Origin: Gimesia aquarii
GTDB lineage: Bacteria; Planctomycetota; Planctomycetia; Planctomycetales; Planctomycetaceae
Direction: 5' to 3'
NCBI RefSeq assembly: GCF_007748175.1
Contig: NZ_CP037422.1
Span: forward strand, 4,542,334-4,606,333
DNA: 64,000 bases
The notes under the pieces were generated by a model. The model worked only from the letters and a program-made list of their open reading frames with translations, was not told where the DNA came from and searched no databases. How positions within the stretch are numbered: the stretch's first letter is position 1; every line of letters begins with the position of its first letter. The position numbers and the translations under genes were made by a program. This document shows, piece by piece, positions 45,658-54,840 of this stretch.

Positions 45658-47022
45658 ATGAATCATCGACCAGTTTTATATTTCATTTTAGTATGTTTGC
45701 TTTGCCTTAGCTCCATCAGGCAGGCTTCAGCAACCGAGAAGCAAACGCGACAGCGTCCGAACATTTTGCTGATGACGGCAGACAATCTGGGTTACGGTGA
45801 TCTGGGCTGCTATGGCAATCAGATTATGAAAACTCCTCAACTTGATCGACTAGCCCAACAGGGAGCTCGACTGACCGATTTTTACACTGCGTCCCCGACC
45901 TGTACTGTTTCAAGAGCGACACTGTTAACAGGTCGCTATCCACAAAGGATCGGTTTGAATCATCAGTTAAGTAAGGACGAAAATTACGGGGATGGCTTAC
46001 GGAAAAGTGAGTTACTGATTCCTCAGTATCTTAAACAACAGGGGTATCGCACTGCCTGTTTCGGAAAATGGAATGTGGGATTTTCACCTGGAAGCCGTCC
46101 GACAGAACGCGGCTTTGACGAGTTTTTCGGATTTGCAGCAGGAAACATTGACTATTATCATCATTTTTATGCCGGGAGGCACGACTTATGGCGCGGATTG
46201 AAAGAAGTGTTTGTTGAAGGCTATTCCACAGACCTGTTTGCCGACGAAGCCTGCAAATTCATAGCCGTGAACAAGCAACAACCGTTTTTTATCTATTTAC
46301 CATTCAATGCACCTCATTTTCCTGGAAAACGTAATAAACAACCGGGACAACCTAATGAGTGGCAAGCTCCAGCTACTGCTTTTAAAGCCCATGGCTATTC
46401 TCCTCAAACCAAAAAACCTCAAGAACGATATCGTGCCGTTGTGACGGCGCTAGACAGTGCCATTGGTCGTGTTTTGCAGCAATTGGAAGAGAGTGGACTC
46501 AGTAAGAATACAATTGTCATCTGGTATTCGGATAACGGTGCGTTCATGCTGAAGGAACGAGGATTGGAAGTGGCCAGCAACAAACCGTTGCGCGATGGTG
46601 GTGTTACATTATGGGAAGGGGGAATTCGAGTTCCGGCAATAGTACGATATCCCGGACACATCAAAGCAGGAACAGTGAACTCCAGTCAAATCATCAGCCT
46701 TGATATTCTTCCAACATTAATTTCATTGGCAGGAGGAAAAGTTCCAGAGGATCGGACACTGGATGGCGAGAACATTCTGCCAGTTCTCGAATCACCGGAA
46801 TCAGCAGAACCACGAAGGTTCTTTTTTGAATATCGGAACTTTAGCGCGGTCCGAGATGGTAAATATAAACTGCTACGCACGAAGCCTGGCCGGAATTTTA
46901 TGTTGTTTGATCTGGAACAAGATTTGGGGGAAACAAAAGATCTGTCTGCGAAACACCCGGAGATTGTTGCGAAATTAAAGAGTGCTTATCAAACCTGGAA
47001 GAGTGATGTCACATCAAGGTAA
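45658..47022 (+). CDS. Secreted sulfatase with atypical CTVSR active-site motif
   Basis: About 454 aa with a signal peptide (NHRPVLYFILVCLLCLSS to ASA-TE). It has RPNILLMTADNLGYGDLGCYG with the metal residues, the active-site element C82-T-V-S-R86 followed by ATLLTGRY, ACFGKWNVG as the second signature, YSDNGAF as a metal site and RDGGVTLWEGGIRVP. The fold is that of arylsulfatases. The canonical formylglycine signal is C-x-P/A-x-R; here the third position is Val, which may affect maturation by the formylglycine-generating enzyme. The AD of ADN replaces the usual DD. The ATG at 45658 is preferred over the upstream in-frame start at 45595. Substrate unknown. Confidence 0.9.
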   Translation: MNHRPVLYFILVCLLCLSSIRQASATEKQTRQRPNILLMTADNLGYGDLGCYGNQIMKTPQLDRLAQQGARLTDFYTASPTCTVSRATLLTGRYPQRIGLNHQLSKDENYGDGLRKSELLIPQYLKQQGYRTACFGKWNVGFSPGSRPTERGFDEFFGFAAGNIDYYHHFYAGRHDLWRGLKEVFVEGYSTDLFADEACKFIAVNKQQPFFIYLPFNAPHFPGKRNKQPGQPNEWQAPATAFKAHGYSPQTKKPQERYRAVVTALDSAIGRVLQQLEESGLSKNTIVIWYSDNGAFMLKERGLEVASNKPLRDGGVTLWEGGIRVPAIVRYPGHIKAGTVNSSQIISLDILPTLISLAGGKVPEDRTLDGENILPVLESPESAEPRRFFFEYRNFSAVRDGKYKLLRTKPGRNFMLFDLEQDLGETKDLSAKHPEIVAKLKSAYQTWKSDVTSR

Positions 47023-47062
47023 GAAGAAACGGATTTCATACCATGTGGAAAAGAGCTATCGA

Positions 47063-47539
47063 TCAAACGATAGGATCATCATTGTTCTCTTCGGAATCGC
47101 GTTTTAAAGATTCTTCAAACAGCAATTGCCGATCAGAAAATCCTTCGTCCAAATGATGCCAGTAGGCGATCTCTTCTTCACCATATTTCCAGCAGAGGCT
47201 GATTTCTTTACCTTCACGTAAAGCCGGAAAATTGACGACACCCATTCCAGGATCTTCTAACTCTACTCCCAAATCGACGAGTTCGGAAACGTATCCTTTG
47301 AGTTGTTCCAAATCATTTTCGATGTCCAATTCAGCCTGGATGAGTTCCTCACTATAGGCTGATTCTTCATCGCGAGCGGAAGCACCCGGTAGCCGCTTGA
47401 TTTCTGCGATTCGTTCTTGTCTATCATTCAGATTTTGAAAGAGCTCAACGATGTCTTTGACAATCGCTTGCACGAGTGGTAACCGAAGACTGGCCTCTTC
47501 TGGTGTGAAAATCAGCTTTCTTTGTGCTTCAGCATTCAT
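47063..47539 (-). CDS. DUF2203 domain protein
   Basis: About 158 aa, predicted cytoplasmic. It begins KLIFTPEEASLRLPLVQAIV and contains ELVDLGVELEDPGMGVVNFPALREGK and VCW/LCWKYGEEEIAYWHHLDEGFSDR, the full set of conserved blocks of DUF2203. The middle is a helical, Glu-rich segment. Its role is unknown; the conserved W-H-H and D-P-G-x-G-x-x-x-F elements suggest binding of a ligand or metal. The ATG at 47539 follows AAAGG by 7 bases. It converges with the sulfatase gene and follows trpD on the same strand at a distance of about 180 bases. Confidence 0.88.
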   Translation of the reverse strand: MNAEAQRKLIFTPEEASLRLPLVQAIVKDIVELFQNLNDRQERIAEIKRLPGASARDEESAYSEELIQAELDIENDLEQLKGYVSELVDLGVELEDPGMGVVNFPALREGKEISLCWKYGEEEIAYWHHLDEGFSDRQLLFEESLKRDSEENNDDPIV

Positions 47540-47716
47540 GACAAGACCTTTATTTCTTAAAGAAAGCAATCAACCCAAAAGTGTTGTTACTTGCTACTGA
47601 TAATTACTCTTTGCTAATGATTCGAGCTTTGAAGAATTATAAGAGGATCACCAGATTCGGCAAGTCAACACGATTCAAGACAGTCGCATTTTTGTTTCTC
47701 TGTTACTTTTGACGTT

Positions 47717-48748
47717 TTAATCCCTATTAATATTACTGGTAAATTCGATGAGATGTTTGAGTTTTTTCAATACTTGTCCTTCATCGATCAGTCTTGAGAC
47801 ATTTTGAACAGCGTCATGCAGATTTGAGGTCTTTTCCGCTGCCATTAAGGCAGCTGAGGCATTTGCCACAACCATATCTCGCGCTGGCCCCTGTTCACCA
47901 TTAAAGATGTCAAGAATCACTTGCGCGCTTTGTTCTGAGGATTCGACAAACAACTGACTTACGTCACATTCTGGTAGTCCAAAATCAGCTGCAGACCATT
48001 CATAGGATCGCAAGTCGGAACCAGTTACTTCATGAATCAATGTTTTTCCCCAGAGACTAATCTCATCAAGTTCTCCATTACCACAGACAACCAGTGCATG
48101 TTTTCGGCCTAATTTCAGTAATGCTTGAGCAATTTTTTCTGAGGCCTGTACAGAATTTGCACCCAATAATTGATATTCTGCATTTGCTGGATTGGTTAAA
48201 GGACCTAGGTAATTAAAGATCGTACGAATTCCCAGTTCACGCCGAACAGGGGCTACGTATTTCATAGCAGAATGTAGAAGTGGTGCAAAACAGAATCCAA
48301 TCCCAGTCTCTTCCAGGCACTTTCCAATTTCTTCAGGTGTTAAGTCTAAGCGGACCCCTAATGCTTCAAGTACATCTGACGAACCGCTGGAACTGGAAAC
48401 ACTTCGGTTTCCATGTTTTGCGACAGGAATCCCCGCCGCCGCCGCAACCAGTGCAACGGCCGTACTAATATTGAATGTATGAAGCTGGTCTCCGCCAGTT
48501 CCACAGGTATCCAGGAGCCCGGAGCAGTGTGTTGGTATTGCAAATGCCCGTTCATGCATGGCTTGTGCTGCACCAACTAATTCTTCCGAAACTTCACCCT
48601 TCATGCGGAGCGCAGTCAAAAATGCAGCAATTTGTATTTCACTGCATTCGCCGCGCATAATGGAGGAGACTGCGTCGTAAGTAGCAGATTGTCCTAGGTT
48701 TTCTCCCTGAAGTAATTGATTAATCGTATTTTTCAGCGCTGTCGACAT
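47717..48748 (-). CDS. trpD: Anthranilate phosphoribosyltransferase
   Basis: A 343-aa enzyme of tryptophan synthesis that joins anthranilate to PRPP. Markers: the PRPP/Mg site LDTCGTGGDQLHTFNIST, KHGNRSVSSSSGSSDVLEALGV (anthranilate tunnel and phosphate loop), FLFAPLLHSA-type sequence as FCFAPLLHSAMKYVAPVRRELGIRTIFNYLGPLTNPA, and GELDEISLWG in the second metal site. Length is normal. No other trp gene lies in the window, so the pathway is dispersed here. It begins with ATG at 48748 and is divergent from the gene at 49039. Confidence 0.97.
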   Translation of the reverse strand: MSTALKNTINQLLQGENLGQSATYDAVSSIMRGECSEIQIAAFLTALRMKGEVSEELVGAAQAMHERAFAIPTHCSGLLDTCGTGGDQLHTFNISTAVALVAAAAGIPVAKHGNRSVSSSSGSSDVLEALGVRLDLTPEEIGKCLEETGIGFCFAPLLHSAMKYVAPVRRELGIRTIFNYLGPLTNPANAEYQLLGANSVQASEKIAQALLKLGRKHALVVCGNGELDEISLWGKTLIHEVTGSDLRSYEWSAADFGLPECDVSQLFVESSEQSAQVILDIFNGEQGPARDMVVANASAALMAAEKTSNLHDAVQNVSRLIDEGQVLKKLKHLIEFTSNINRD

Positions 48749-49038
48749 ATGCTAAATCCAAATACCCAAAAGCGGCAATTCCTGTCTTTGTCTCAAATTG
48801 TATCTAGCTATCATCATAGAAACTGCCAATGATGGAGTGAATGGTGAATGTTAATTTTAATTAAACAAAGTCCCATTCTTACCTTACTGACTTGAATCTA
48901 CCGAAACCAAACTGTCATACTTGTCGATGTGGGAATGAAGTTGATACAATATCATCTTACGCTCCTTCAATGAATTAAAAGATCCTCAAACAATTGGCGG
49001 GTCAGTACTATTACCGCGATCAATCTCAGGAGACTCCG

Positions 49039-50184
49039 ATGAAGCGAAGCAGTTTTTTATTCTGCCTCATATTCCTTTTCAGTTCTCTGATGACAGTCTG
49101 GGCTGATGACGTTGAACAACAAATTGTGCAAATCAAGCAGGTTCAAAAAGAAGGCCAAGGAAATCTCACTGCCTCACAAGCGGTTCAAAAGCTTTCAAAA
49201 TCAAATGCGTCGGCCCTGATACCTATACTTTCCAGTTTTAAAGATGCAAATCCCATCGCAGTCAATTGGTTGCGTGGTGCTTTCGAGGCGATTGCTGCAA
49301 ATGCCATCAAACAGAAAACACTTCCCACGCAAAAATTGGAAAAATTTATTCAGGATAAATCACAGAACCCTCGTGCCAGACGTTTGGCATACGAAACTCT
49401 CATCAAAGTTGATCCACAGGCTGCGGACCGAATCATTCCTGGTATGTTAAATGATGCCAGTGTCACTCTACGACGCGATGCCGTGCAGCGATTGATTGAT
49501 GAAGCAAAAAGTCTAGAAAAGGCCGGTAAAAAAGACCAGGCAAAGAAAGTGTATCAACAGGCTCTCTCCGGCGCAACTGATTCCGATCAGGTCAAAGTGA
49601 TTGTCAAACCCTTAAGAGGTCTGGGTGACAAAATCGATCTACAAAAGCATTTTGGATTTCTAACTGACTGGATGATTGTAGGACCTTTCGATAATCGTGA
49701 TAAAAAAGGCTATGACACAGTCTATTCTCCAGAAGATAAAATTGATTTCTCTTCAACTTTGGAAGGAAAAGAAGGAAAAGTAAAATGGAAATCGGTGAAC
49801 ACTAAAGATGATTATGGGATTTTTGACATCGCAAAGTCGATTTCTCCCTATAAAGGAGCCGTCATGTACTGTGTGGCTGACTTCTATAGCCCACAGGAAC
49901 AATCTTTGGAAATTCGGTTGGGAACTCCCAATGCCTGGAAAATCTGGGTGAATGGAAAACTGCTGTTTGCACGGAACGAATATCATCGCGGGATGGTTGT
50001 AGACCAGTACAGTGTACCTGTGAAATTCAAACCTGGTAAAAATGTGATTTTGCTCAAACTCTGTCAGAACGAGCAAACTGATAGCTGGGCTCAACGCTAT
50101 CAGTTTCAACTTCGCATCGCGCATCCTTCTGGAATAGGGGTGCTTTCACAAAAAGCAGAAACAACGACGCAACTGAGTCCCTGA
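49039..50184 (+). CDS. Secreted HEAT-like plus carbohydrate-binding-like protein
   Basis: About 381 aa. A signal peptide (MKRSSFLFCLIFLFSSLMTVWA) is followed by an alpha-helical region of about 150 residues with HEAT-like repeats (ASALIPILSSFKDANPIAVNWLRGAFEAI; ARRLAYETLIKVDPQAADRIIP). The C-terminal half is beta-rich and starts WMIVGPFDN, then LGTPNAWKIWVNGKLLF and VILLKLCQNE, the pattern of secreted sugar-binding/PA14-like beta-sandwich domains. The ATG at 49039 lies 6 bases after AGGAG. The next gene, a PQQ-like propeller, begins 59 bases downstream on the same strand, so the two probably form an operon of exported proteins. I do not recognise a named function. Confidence 0.82.
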   Translation: MKRSSFLFCLIFLFSSLMTVWADDVEQQIVQIKQVQKEGQGNLTASQAVQKLSKSNASALIPILSSFKDANPIAVNWLRGAFEAIAANAIKQKTLPTQKLEKFIQDKSQNPRARRLAYETLIKVDPQAADRIIPGMLNDASVTLRRDAVQRLIDEAKSLEKAGKKDQAKKVYQQALSGATDSDQVKVIVKPLRGLGDKIDLQKHFGFLTDWMIVGPFDNRDKKGYDTVYSPEDKIDFSSTLEGKEGKVKWKSVNTKDDYGIFDIAKSISPYKGAVMYCVADFYSPQEQSLEIRLGTPNAWKIWVNGKLLFARNEYHRGMVVDQYSVPVKFKPGKNVILLKLCQNEQTDSWAQRYQFQLRIAHPSGIGVLSQKAETTTQLSP

Positions 50185-50243
50185 CATTCGATATGCCATT
50201 ATAATTATGATTTATACGCTTCTTTCCTGAAGAGGATGAACTG

Positions 50244-51452
50244 ATGAAATACGAATCCACCAAATTTCTGATACCCTTGATTGCAGTTTGTTTGAGTTGC
50301 GGGGCTGATTGGCCTCAGTTCCGGGGGCCTTTAACAAATAATGTCGCTATCTCAGAAACGCCTCCTGCTAAAGTAGATCAGGAAAACATTGCCTGGACTG
50401 CTGAACTGGAAGGGCGGGGAGCCTCTGGCCCTATCGTGGTGGGTGATAAAGTTTTTATTACCAGCACAACGGGTTTCAAACAGGATCAACTGCATGTTCT
50501 TTGTTTTGATGCCAATTCAGGAAAACGCCTTTGGGAACGTCAGTTTTGGGCAACCGGTCGCACGCAGTGTCATAAGAAAATGTCCGTGGCCACTCCAACT
50601 CCCGCCAGCGATGGAAAACGCGTCTTTGCTACCTTTTCCAGTAACGATGTGGTGTGCCTCGACTTGGATGGGAATTTACTCTGGATACGTGGACTGTCAC
50701 ATGATTATCCCAATGCCAGTAATAGTCTCGGCATGGCTTCTTCTCCCATTGTTGTCGGCGAAACCTTGATTGTACCTGTTGAAAATGATGATGATTCATT
50801 TACCACTGGACTCGACGTGAAGACGGGAATAGCGCGTTGGAAAATCAATCGTCCGCGTGTTGCGAATTGGACTTCACCGGCGATTCTGCAATCATCTCCA
50901 GATGCTGAGCCTGTTGTATTACTCCAGTCAAGTGAGGGTGTCGATGCGATTTATCCTGAAACAGGCGAAACTGCCTGGCAGTATGAACAAGGTGCTGGTC
51001 GGATTCCTTCTACCACTGTGGGGGATAACATTCTGTATGTTCCCTCTAATGGTTTGACAGCATTAAGCCCCGGTTCCAGTAGTGATCCCCCTAAAGTGCT
51101 TTGGAAGGAACAAAAACTCTCTCCCGGCACTGCCAGTCCTCTTGTTTATCAAAATAATGTATTTACTGTGAATCGGGCAGGTGTATTAAACTGTGCCAAT
51201 CCAAAAACAGGCGATTTGGTTTGGCGATTGCGTTTGAAAGGCCCCTTTAGTGCAACACCGATTGCCGCTGCAAACCATCTTTATCTGGTCAATGAGAAAG
51301 GATTGTTGCAAGTGGTACAATTGGGTACAGACAAAGGAGAAGTCACGGGAGACATTGATTTGAAAGAAACGATTTTGGCTACACCAGCAATTGCCAATAA
51401 CTCGCTATTTATCCGCAGTGATAAACACCTTTGGAAAATTTCTTCTAAATAA
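50244..51452 (+). CDS. Secreted PQQ-binding-like beta-propeller protein
   Basis: A 402-aa exported propeller. The signal region (KFLIPLIAVCLSCGADWPQFRG) contains a Cys in SCG that could act as a lipobox, so a lipoprotein is possible. Blades carry the quinoprotein-like pattern FDANSGKRLWERQF, VKTGIARWKINRP, YPETGETAWQYE and NPKTGDLVWRL. It is a paralogue of the protein at 1236-2492 and has the same WPQFRGP/WRGP opening. AGAGGA lies before the ATG. It follows the secreted HEAT/beta protein by 59 bases and precedes crcB. No catalytic residues are evident, so binding or scaffold roles are likely. Confidence 0.9.
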   Translation: MKYESTKFLIPLIAVCLSCGADWPQFRGPLTNNVAISETPPAKVDQENIAWTAELEGRGASGPIVVGDKVFITSTTGFKQDQLHVLCFDANSGKRLWERQFWATGRTQCHKKMSVATPTPASDGKRVFATFSSNDVVCLDLDGNLLWIRGLSHDYPNASNSLGMASSPIVVGETLIVPVENDDDSFTTGLDVKTGIARWKINRPRVANWTSPAILQSSPDAEPVVLLQSSEGVDAIYPETGETAWQYEQGAGRIPSTTVGDNILYVPSNGLTALSPGSSSDPPKVLWKEQKLSPGTASPLVYQNNVFTVNRAGVLNCANPKTGDLVWRLRLKGPFSATPIAAANHLYLVNEKGLLQVVQLGTDKGEVTGDIDLKETILATPAIANNSLFIRSDKHLWKISSK

Positions 51453-51497
51453 CTAGTGTCTTCTCTCCAGAGGGTTGACTGAGAAAAGGAACGATTT

Positions 51498-51899
51498 GTG
51501 TCACAATTGCTGGCTGTCGGATTAGGTGGATTCGTCGGAGCCGTCGCGCGATATAGCATTACGGAATTTATGGCAAAGAAATTTCCCGGTAGTTTTCCTG
51601 TAGGAACACTCGTTGTCAATTTAGCAGGCTGTTTTGTGATTGGAATTTTGATGGCTCTCATCCTTCATAAACAGCAGGTTCCCCCCTCGATTCGTATGCA
51701 AGAACATGTCAGTTTATTCTTGATTTCAGGATTCCTGGGTTCATTGACCACATTCTCAACCTTTGGTTATCACACAGTGAGCCTGTTAAGAAATTCCGAA
51801 GTAAATCTTGCCTTTCTCAATATCTTCGGAAATGTAGTCGTTGGACTCTTTGCCGTCTGGCTCGGTTGGACTTCGGTCATCTTCTGGTTGGAAAAGTAA
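51498..51899 (+). CDS. crcB: Fluoride efflux channel CrcB (Fluc)
   Basis: A 133-aa four-helix membrane protein that lets fluoride leave the cell as an antiparallel dimer. Motifs: GGFVGAVARYSI in helix 1, GTLVVNLAGCFVIG with the Asn that faces the pore, and GFLGSLTTFSTFGYHT in helix 3 with the Phe and Thr/Ser polar track. The start is the GTG at 51498, 7 bases after AAAAGGA. The upstream gap is only 45 bases and shows no fluoride riboswitch. The gene is close behind the PQQ gene and may share its transcript. Confidence 0.95.
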   Translation: MSQLLAVGLGGFVGAVARYSITEFMAKKFPGSFPVGTLVVNLAGCFVIGILMALILHKQQVPPSIRMQEHVSLFLISGFLGSLTTFSTFGYHTVSLLRNSEVNLAFLNIFGNVVVGLFAVWLGWTSVIFWLEK

Positions 51900-52066
51900 T
51901 ACCGACTGTGACTCAATTGGATCTTTTAATACTTCGATTTCTTAATTATGTCTCAGTTAGCTGTGTCCCCTAATTTCTCACAAGCTCTTTTTAAATGTTA
52001 AGATTTTCTGATTATAACGATTAAGACGTGAGTTATTCTGACCGATAACAAAACTATTCGGGGGGA

Positions 52067-52103
52067 GTTCTGCCTGACTTTCTAGTCAGGTAGAACTATT
52101 TTT
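52067..52103 (+). terminator. Intrinsic terminator after crcB
   Basis: Stem GTTCTGCCTGAC / GTCAGGTAGAAC (52067-52078, 52085-52096; one G-U pair) with a TTTCTA loop is followed by TATTTTT. It lies about 170 bases after the crcB stop and 42 bases before the next gene, so it might instead act as an attenuator of the TIGR03546 operon. Confidence 0.65.
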
Positions 52104-52144
52104 AGATTCCCTAACTCCATCAATAGTACGGAGTATCCCCCAAA

Positions 52145-52657
52145 ATGTCCTATTGGCTTCGACCTTTGCGTTTTCTCGCTAGTGCGCTCAGCGGTGCGTC
52201 TTCTCCCCGTCAATTGGCACTCGGTTTCAGTATGGGGATGGTGATTGGACTTGTCCCCAAAGAGAATTTGACTGCAGTTATTTTGCTCTTCATCCTGGCT
52301 GGATCAAAAGTCAATCTCTGCTCTGCGTCATTATCAACAGTTCTTTTTTCCTGGCTGGCATTAGTACTCGATCCACTGAGTCATCTGATTGGACGCAGTG
52401 TTCTCCTGGCTGCACCATTACAGGATTTTTGGTACTCAATTTATGAAGTCCCTCTGATGCCTTGGACAGACTTCAATAATACCATCGTAATGGGCAGTCT
52501 GCTTCTGGGACTTTTCTTGTTCTATCCCACTTATCGGATTTCGAAGCCACAGTTTGAAAAGTATACCCCCTTGGTTTCTCAGAAATTAAAGAAATATCGA
52601 ATCGTTCAAATTCTCTGGGGCACTGAAATCAGTGCGATTACGGGGGAAGTCGCATGA
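52145..52657 (+). CDS. TIGR03546 family membrane protein
   Basis: A 170-aa inner-membrane protein with about four hydrophobic helices (around residues 28-48, 52-80, 85-100 and 115-135). Sequence blocks such as ASPRQLALGFSMGMVIGLVPKENLTAVI and DPLSHLIGRSVL match the TIGR03546 family, related to DUF2062 proteins. It overlaps the next gene by four bases (ATGA at 52654-52657) and so is translationally coupled to the TIGR03545 protein. The two families are found as a pair. Function unknown; an envelope role is likely from the membrane position. Confidence 0.88.
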   Translation: MSYWLRPLRFLASALSGASSPRQLALGFSMGMVIGLVPKENLTAVILLFILAGSKVNLCSASLSTVLFSWLALVLDPLSHLIGRSVLLAAPLQDFWYSIYEVPLMPWTDFNNTIVMGSLLLGLFLFYPTYRISKPQFEKYTPLVSQKLKKYRIVQILWGTEISAITGEVA

Positions 52658-54393
52658 GATGGAATTACTTACTACCTCGTTTCACAATTGCTGCCATAAT
52701 CTGGTTCTTTTTTGCTTTTGCATTCGATCCTCTTATACGAAGTAGTCTGGTCAGTTTGGGGCAAAAGGTAACTGGTACGAAAGTGGATGTTTCCAGTTTA
52801 CAAACAGGTTTCTTTCCTCCTTCCATCAAAACCGGGCCTGTTTTGATCGCCAGTCATTCTAACGAACAACGCAACCTTGTTCGATTCGGTCGGGTCGAAA
52901 TGAAACTTGCCAGCAAACCACTTATGCATCGAAATCTGATTGTCGAAGAGGTGACAGTTTCCGGTATGGAGTTTGATACTCCTCGAACCACATCAGGAAA
53001 ACTCTCAGAGACGACATCAGACCAGTCGGGAACCAGATTCCATTTTGACACTAATCCGTTTCGTAAAACGTCAAAAGAACTAGGGGAATCCTGGTTGAGT
53101 AGTCTGATGAGTTCAGTCACCGAACAATTGGATCCCAATCGCCTGGAAACAGTATGTGTTTCCAGAATCGTTCAACAAGAGTGGAAACAACGTTTTGCCC
53201 AATACGAAACCCGGCTTCAACAGATTAAGCTGGAAGCGGATTCGGTACAAAATAAAGTAAAAACGGCAAGTGGCAAGACGTTGAATAAAATCAAGACCTA
53301 TGCCCAATCAGCCGAGCGTGTGGATCGACTTATCAAGGAAGGCAAACAAATTCGCAACGAGTTGAAATTGCTTCCTCAAATTGCACAGCAGGATTACAAA
53401 CGCATTGAAGATGCGAAAGAGCAAGATCTGACAAACCTTGATCAGATGTTGGAATCTATTTCACCCGATCCACACAAGATCTTACATGCATTGCTCGGTG
53501 AAGAATTATCCCGACAACTAAATCAAGTATCGGGTTGGTCAAATATGATTCTCCAAACTGTCAGAACTCTACAGGATGAACAGGAACCAGATCGCTCTCA
53601 GGGAGAATGGATTGATTTTCGTCGTGATACCAGTTTACCGCAAGTTCTGTTTAAAAAAATTCGACTAACAGGTGCCGCGCGAGTGAATCAACAGAAATAT
53701 CCATTTGTTGGAATGGTCAAAGGTCTTTCCTGCTCTCCCAAACTGTATCAAGAACCAATCACAATCCAGGCACAGGTCGAGGCCGAAGCCTATATCAAAA
53801 TGGCAGGAGACCTTAATTTTTATCAAGAATCACCCACGCACGAATTTGTTGTGTTATTCAAACTTCCACATCAGAAAAAAATCACTCTCGAAAATTCAGA
53901 AATGCTTTCACTTTTTTTGATTGCGGATCAGACAGAATGTAAAACCCACATTTCATTTAGAGAAGAGGATTTCCAATGTCGTTTGGAATTTAAACAGACG
54001 CCGGTTCGTTTTCAGCTTTCCAGCCCGAAAAACGATCATCACGCAATGGGGAACATCCTGGAACATTCTTTAGATTCCATCGATTCTATTTCCGCTACGT
54101 TGAATTATTCTGGTTCTTATGAAAGTCCAGAATTGAAAATTGAATCTGAGTTAGGGCAGAAAATCGCCGAAGGTTTGAATATGGCGTTAGAAGTCGAATT
54201 CAATCGGCAAAAGCAAGAAAAGGCATTGAGAATTGAGCACTTAGCAAGTCAGGAACGAGAGAAACTGATCCAAAAACTCAATGGACAATATTCTGAAATC
54301 ATCGCTCATTTGGAAGAGCAGGAATCGAAAGTGCAAGCCGTCATTCAAAAAGTATCAAATCGTCCTTTGGATATCCGCCGGCTGCTGCGTTAA
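52654..54393 (+). CDS. TIGR03545 family protein
   Basis: A 579-aa protein with an N-terminal membrane helix (about 8-26: FTIAAIIWFFFAFAF) and a large, probably periplasmic part. The N-terminal region VTGTKVDVSSLQTGFFPPSI recalls AsmA-type proteins, followed by a coiled-coil middle (about 165-260) and a beta-rich C-terminal half ending in another coiled coil. It matches the TIGR03545 family, always next to TIGR03546, and overlaps it by four bases. AsmA-like proteins carry lipids across the periplasm; a similar role here is a guess from fold hints. Confidence 0.86.
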   Translation: MRWNYLLPRFTIAAIIWFFFAFAFDPLIRSSLVSLGQKVTGTKVDVSSLQTGFFPPSIKTGPVLIASHSNEQRNLVRFGRVEMKLASKPLMHRNLIVEEVTVSGMEFDTPRTTSGKLSETTSDQSGTRFHFDTNPFRKTSKELGESWLSSLMSSVTEQLDPNRLETVCVSRIVQQEWKQRFAQYETRLQQIKLEADSVQNKVKTASGKTLNKIKTYAQSAERVDRLIKEGKQIRNELKLLPQIAQQDYKRIEDAKEQDLTNLDQMLESISPDPHKILHALLGEELSRQLNQVSGWSNMILQTVRTLQDEQEPDRSQGEWIDFRRDTSLPQVLFKKIRLTGAARVNQQKYPFVGMVKGLSCSPKLYQEPITIQAQVEAEAYIKMAGDLNFYQESPTHEFVVLFKLPHQKKITLENSEMLSLFLIADQTECKTHISFREEDFQCRLEFKQTPVRFQLSSPKNDHHAMGNILEHSLDSIDSISATLNYSGSYESPELKIESELGQKIAEGLNMALEVEFNRQKQEKALRIEHLASQEREKLIQKLNGQYSEIIAHLEEQESKVQAVIQKVSNRPLDIRRLLR

Positions 54394-54840
54394 GCGAACT
54401 GCTCATTTGCTCAAGCATTGTCAAATCGCTGTAAAAAAAGTGGCTATGCTTGCTTTGGTTCCCATAAATTCCCCTTGATTTCTCTCTGATTCTGATATTA
54501 TTAATGATATCAGGAATGGAGTGCGATGCAGGATGCTTTTTTTCGCCTTTTTTATTGCCTTATCTGGCTGCACCTCTCCAGTTCACTTTTCGTGATTGTT
54601 TGATTCATTTCTCGAATCGTCCGGTTCTTTTATCGATGAAATCTGGTTTACATTTGATTCATAACAATAATTGATGCGAAACTTAAGATTCTTGAGTTAT
54701 AAACTCGAGAAAGACTTGACTTAAACAATGTTCAATACAAAACTCATTTAAAGAGATCAACATTCAAACATACGTGTCTTAAAGGGTCTGTTGCGTGTAT
54801 TTGATAAATAGTCTGTAATTTATCCAGTCTGGAGTTTTTT
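54394..54840. other. Intergenic region upstream of the M24-like gene
   Basis: A 447-base AT-rich gap. A 20-codon frame at 54533-54595 reads MLFFAFFIALSGCTSPVHFS, which resembles a tiny lipoprotein signal with an LSGC lipobox; an overlapping frame from 54526 has the better GGAG spacing. Neither is called as a gene. Nothing else was recognised. Confidence 0.35.

Noticed and set aside
51453-51497. Fluoride riboswitch before crcB
   Set aside because: The gap to the previous stop is only 45 bases and shows neither the pseudoknot layout nor conserved loops of the crcB motif.
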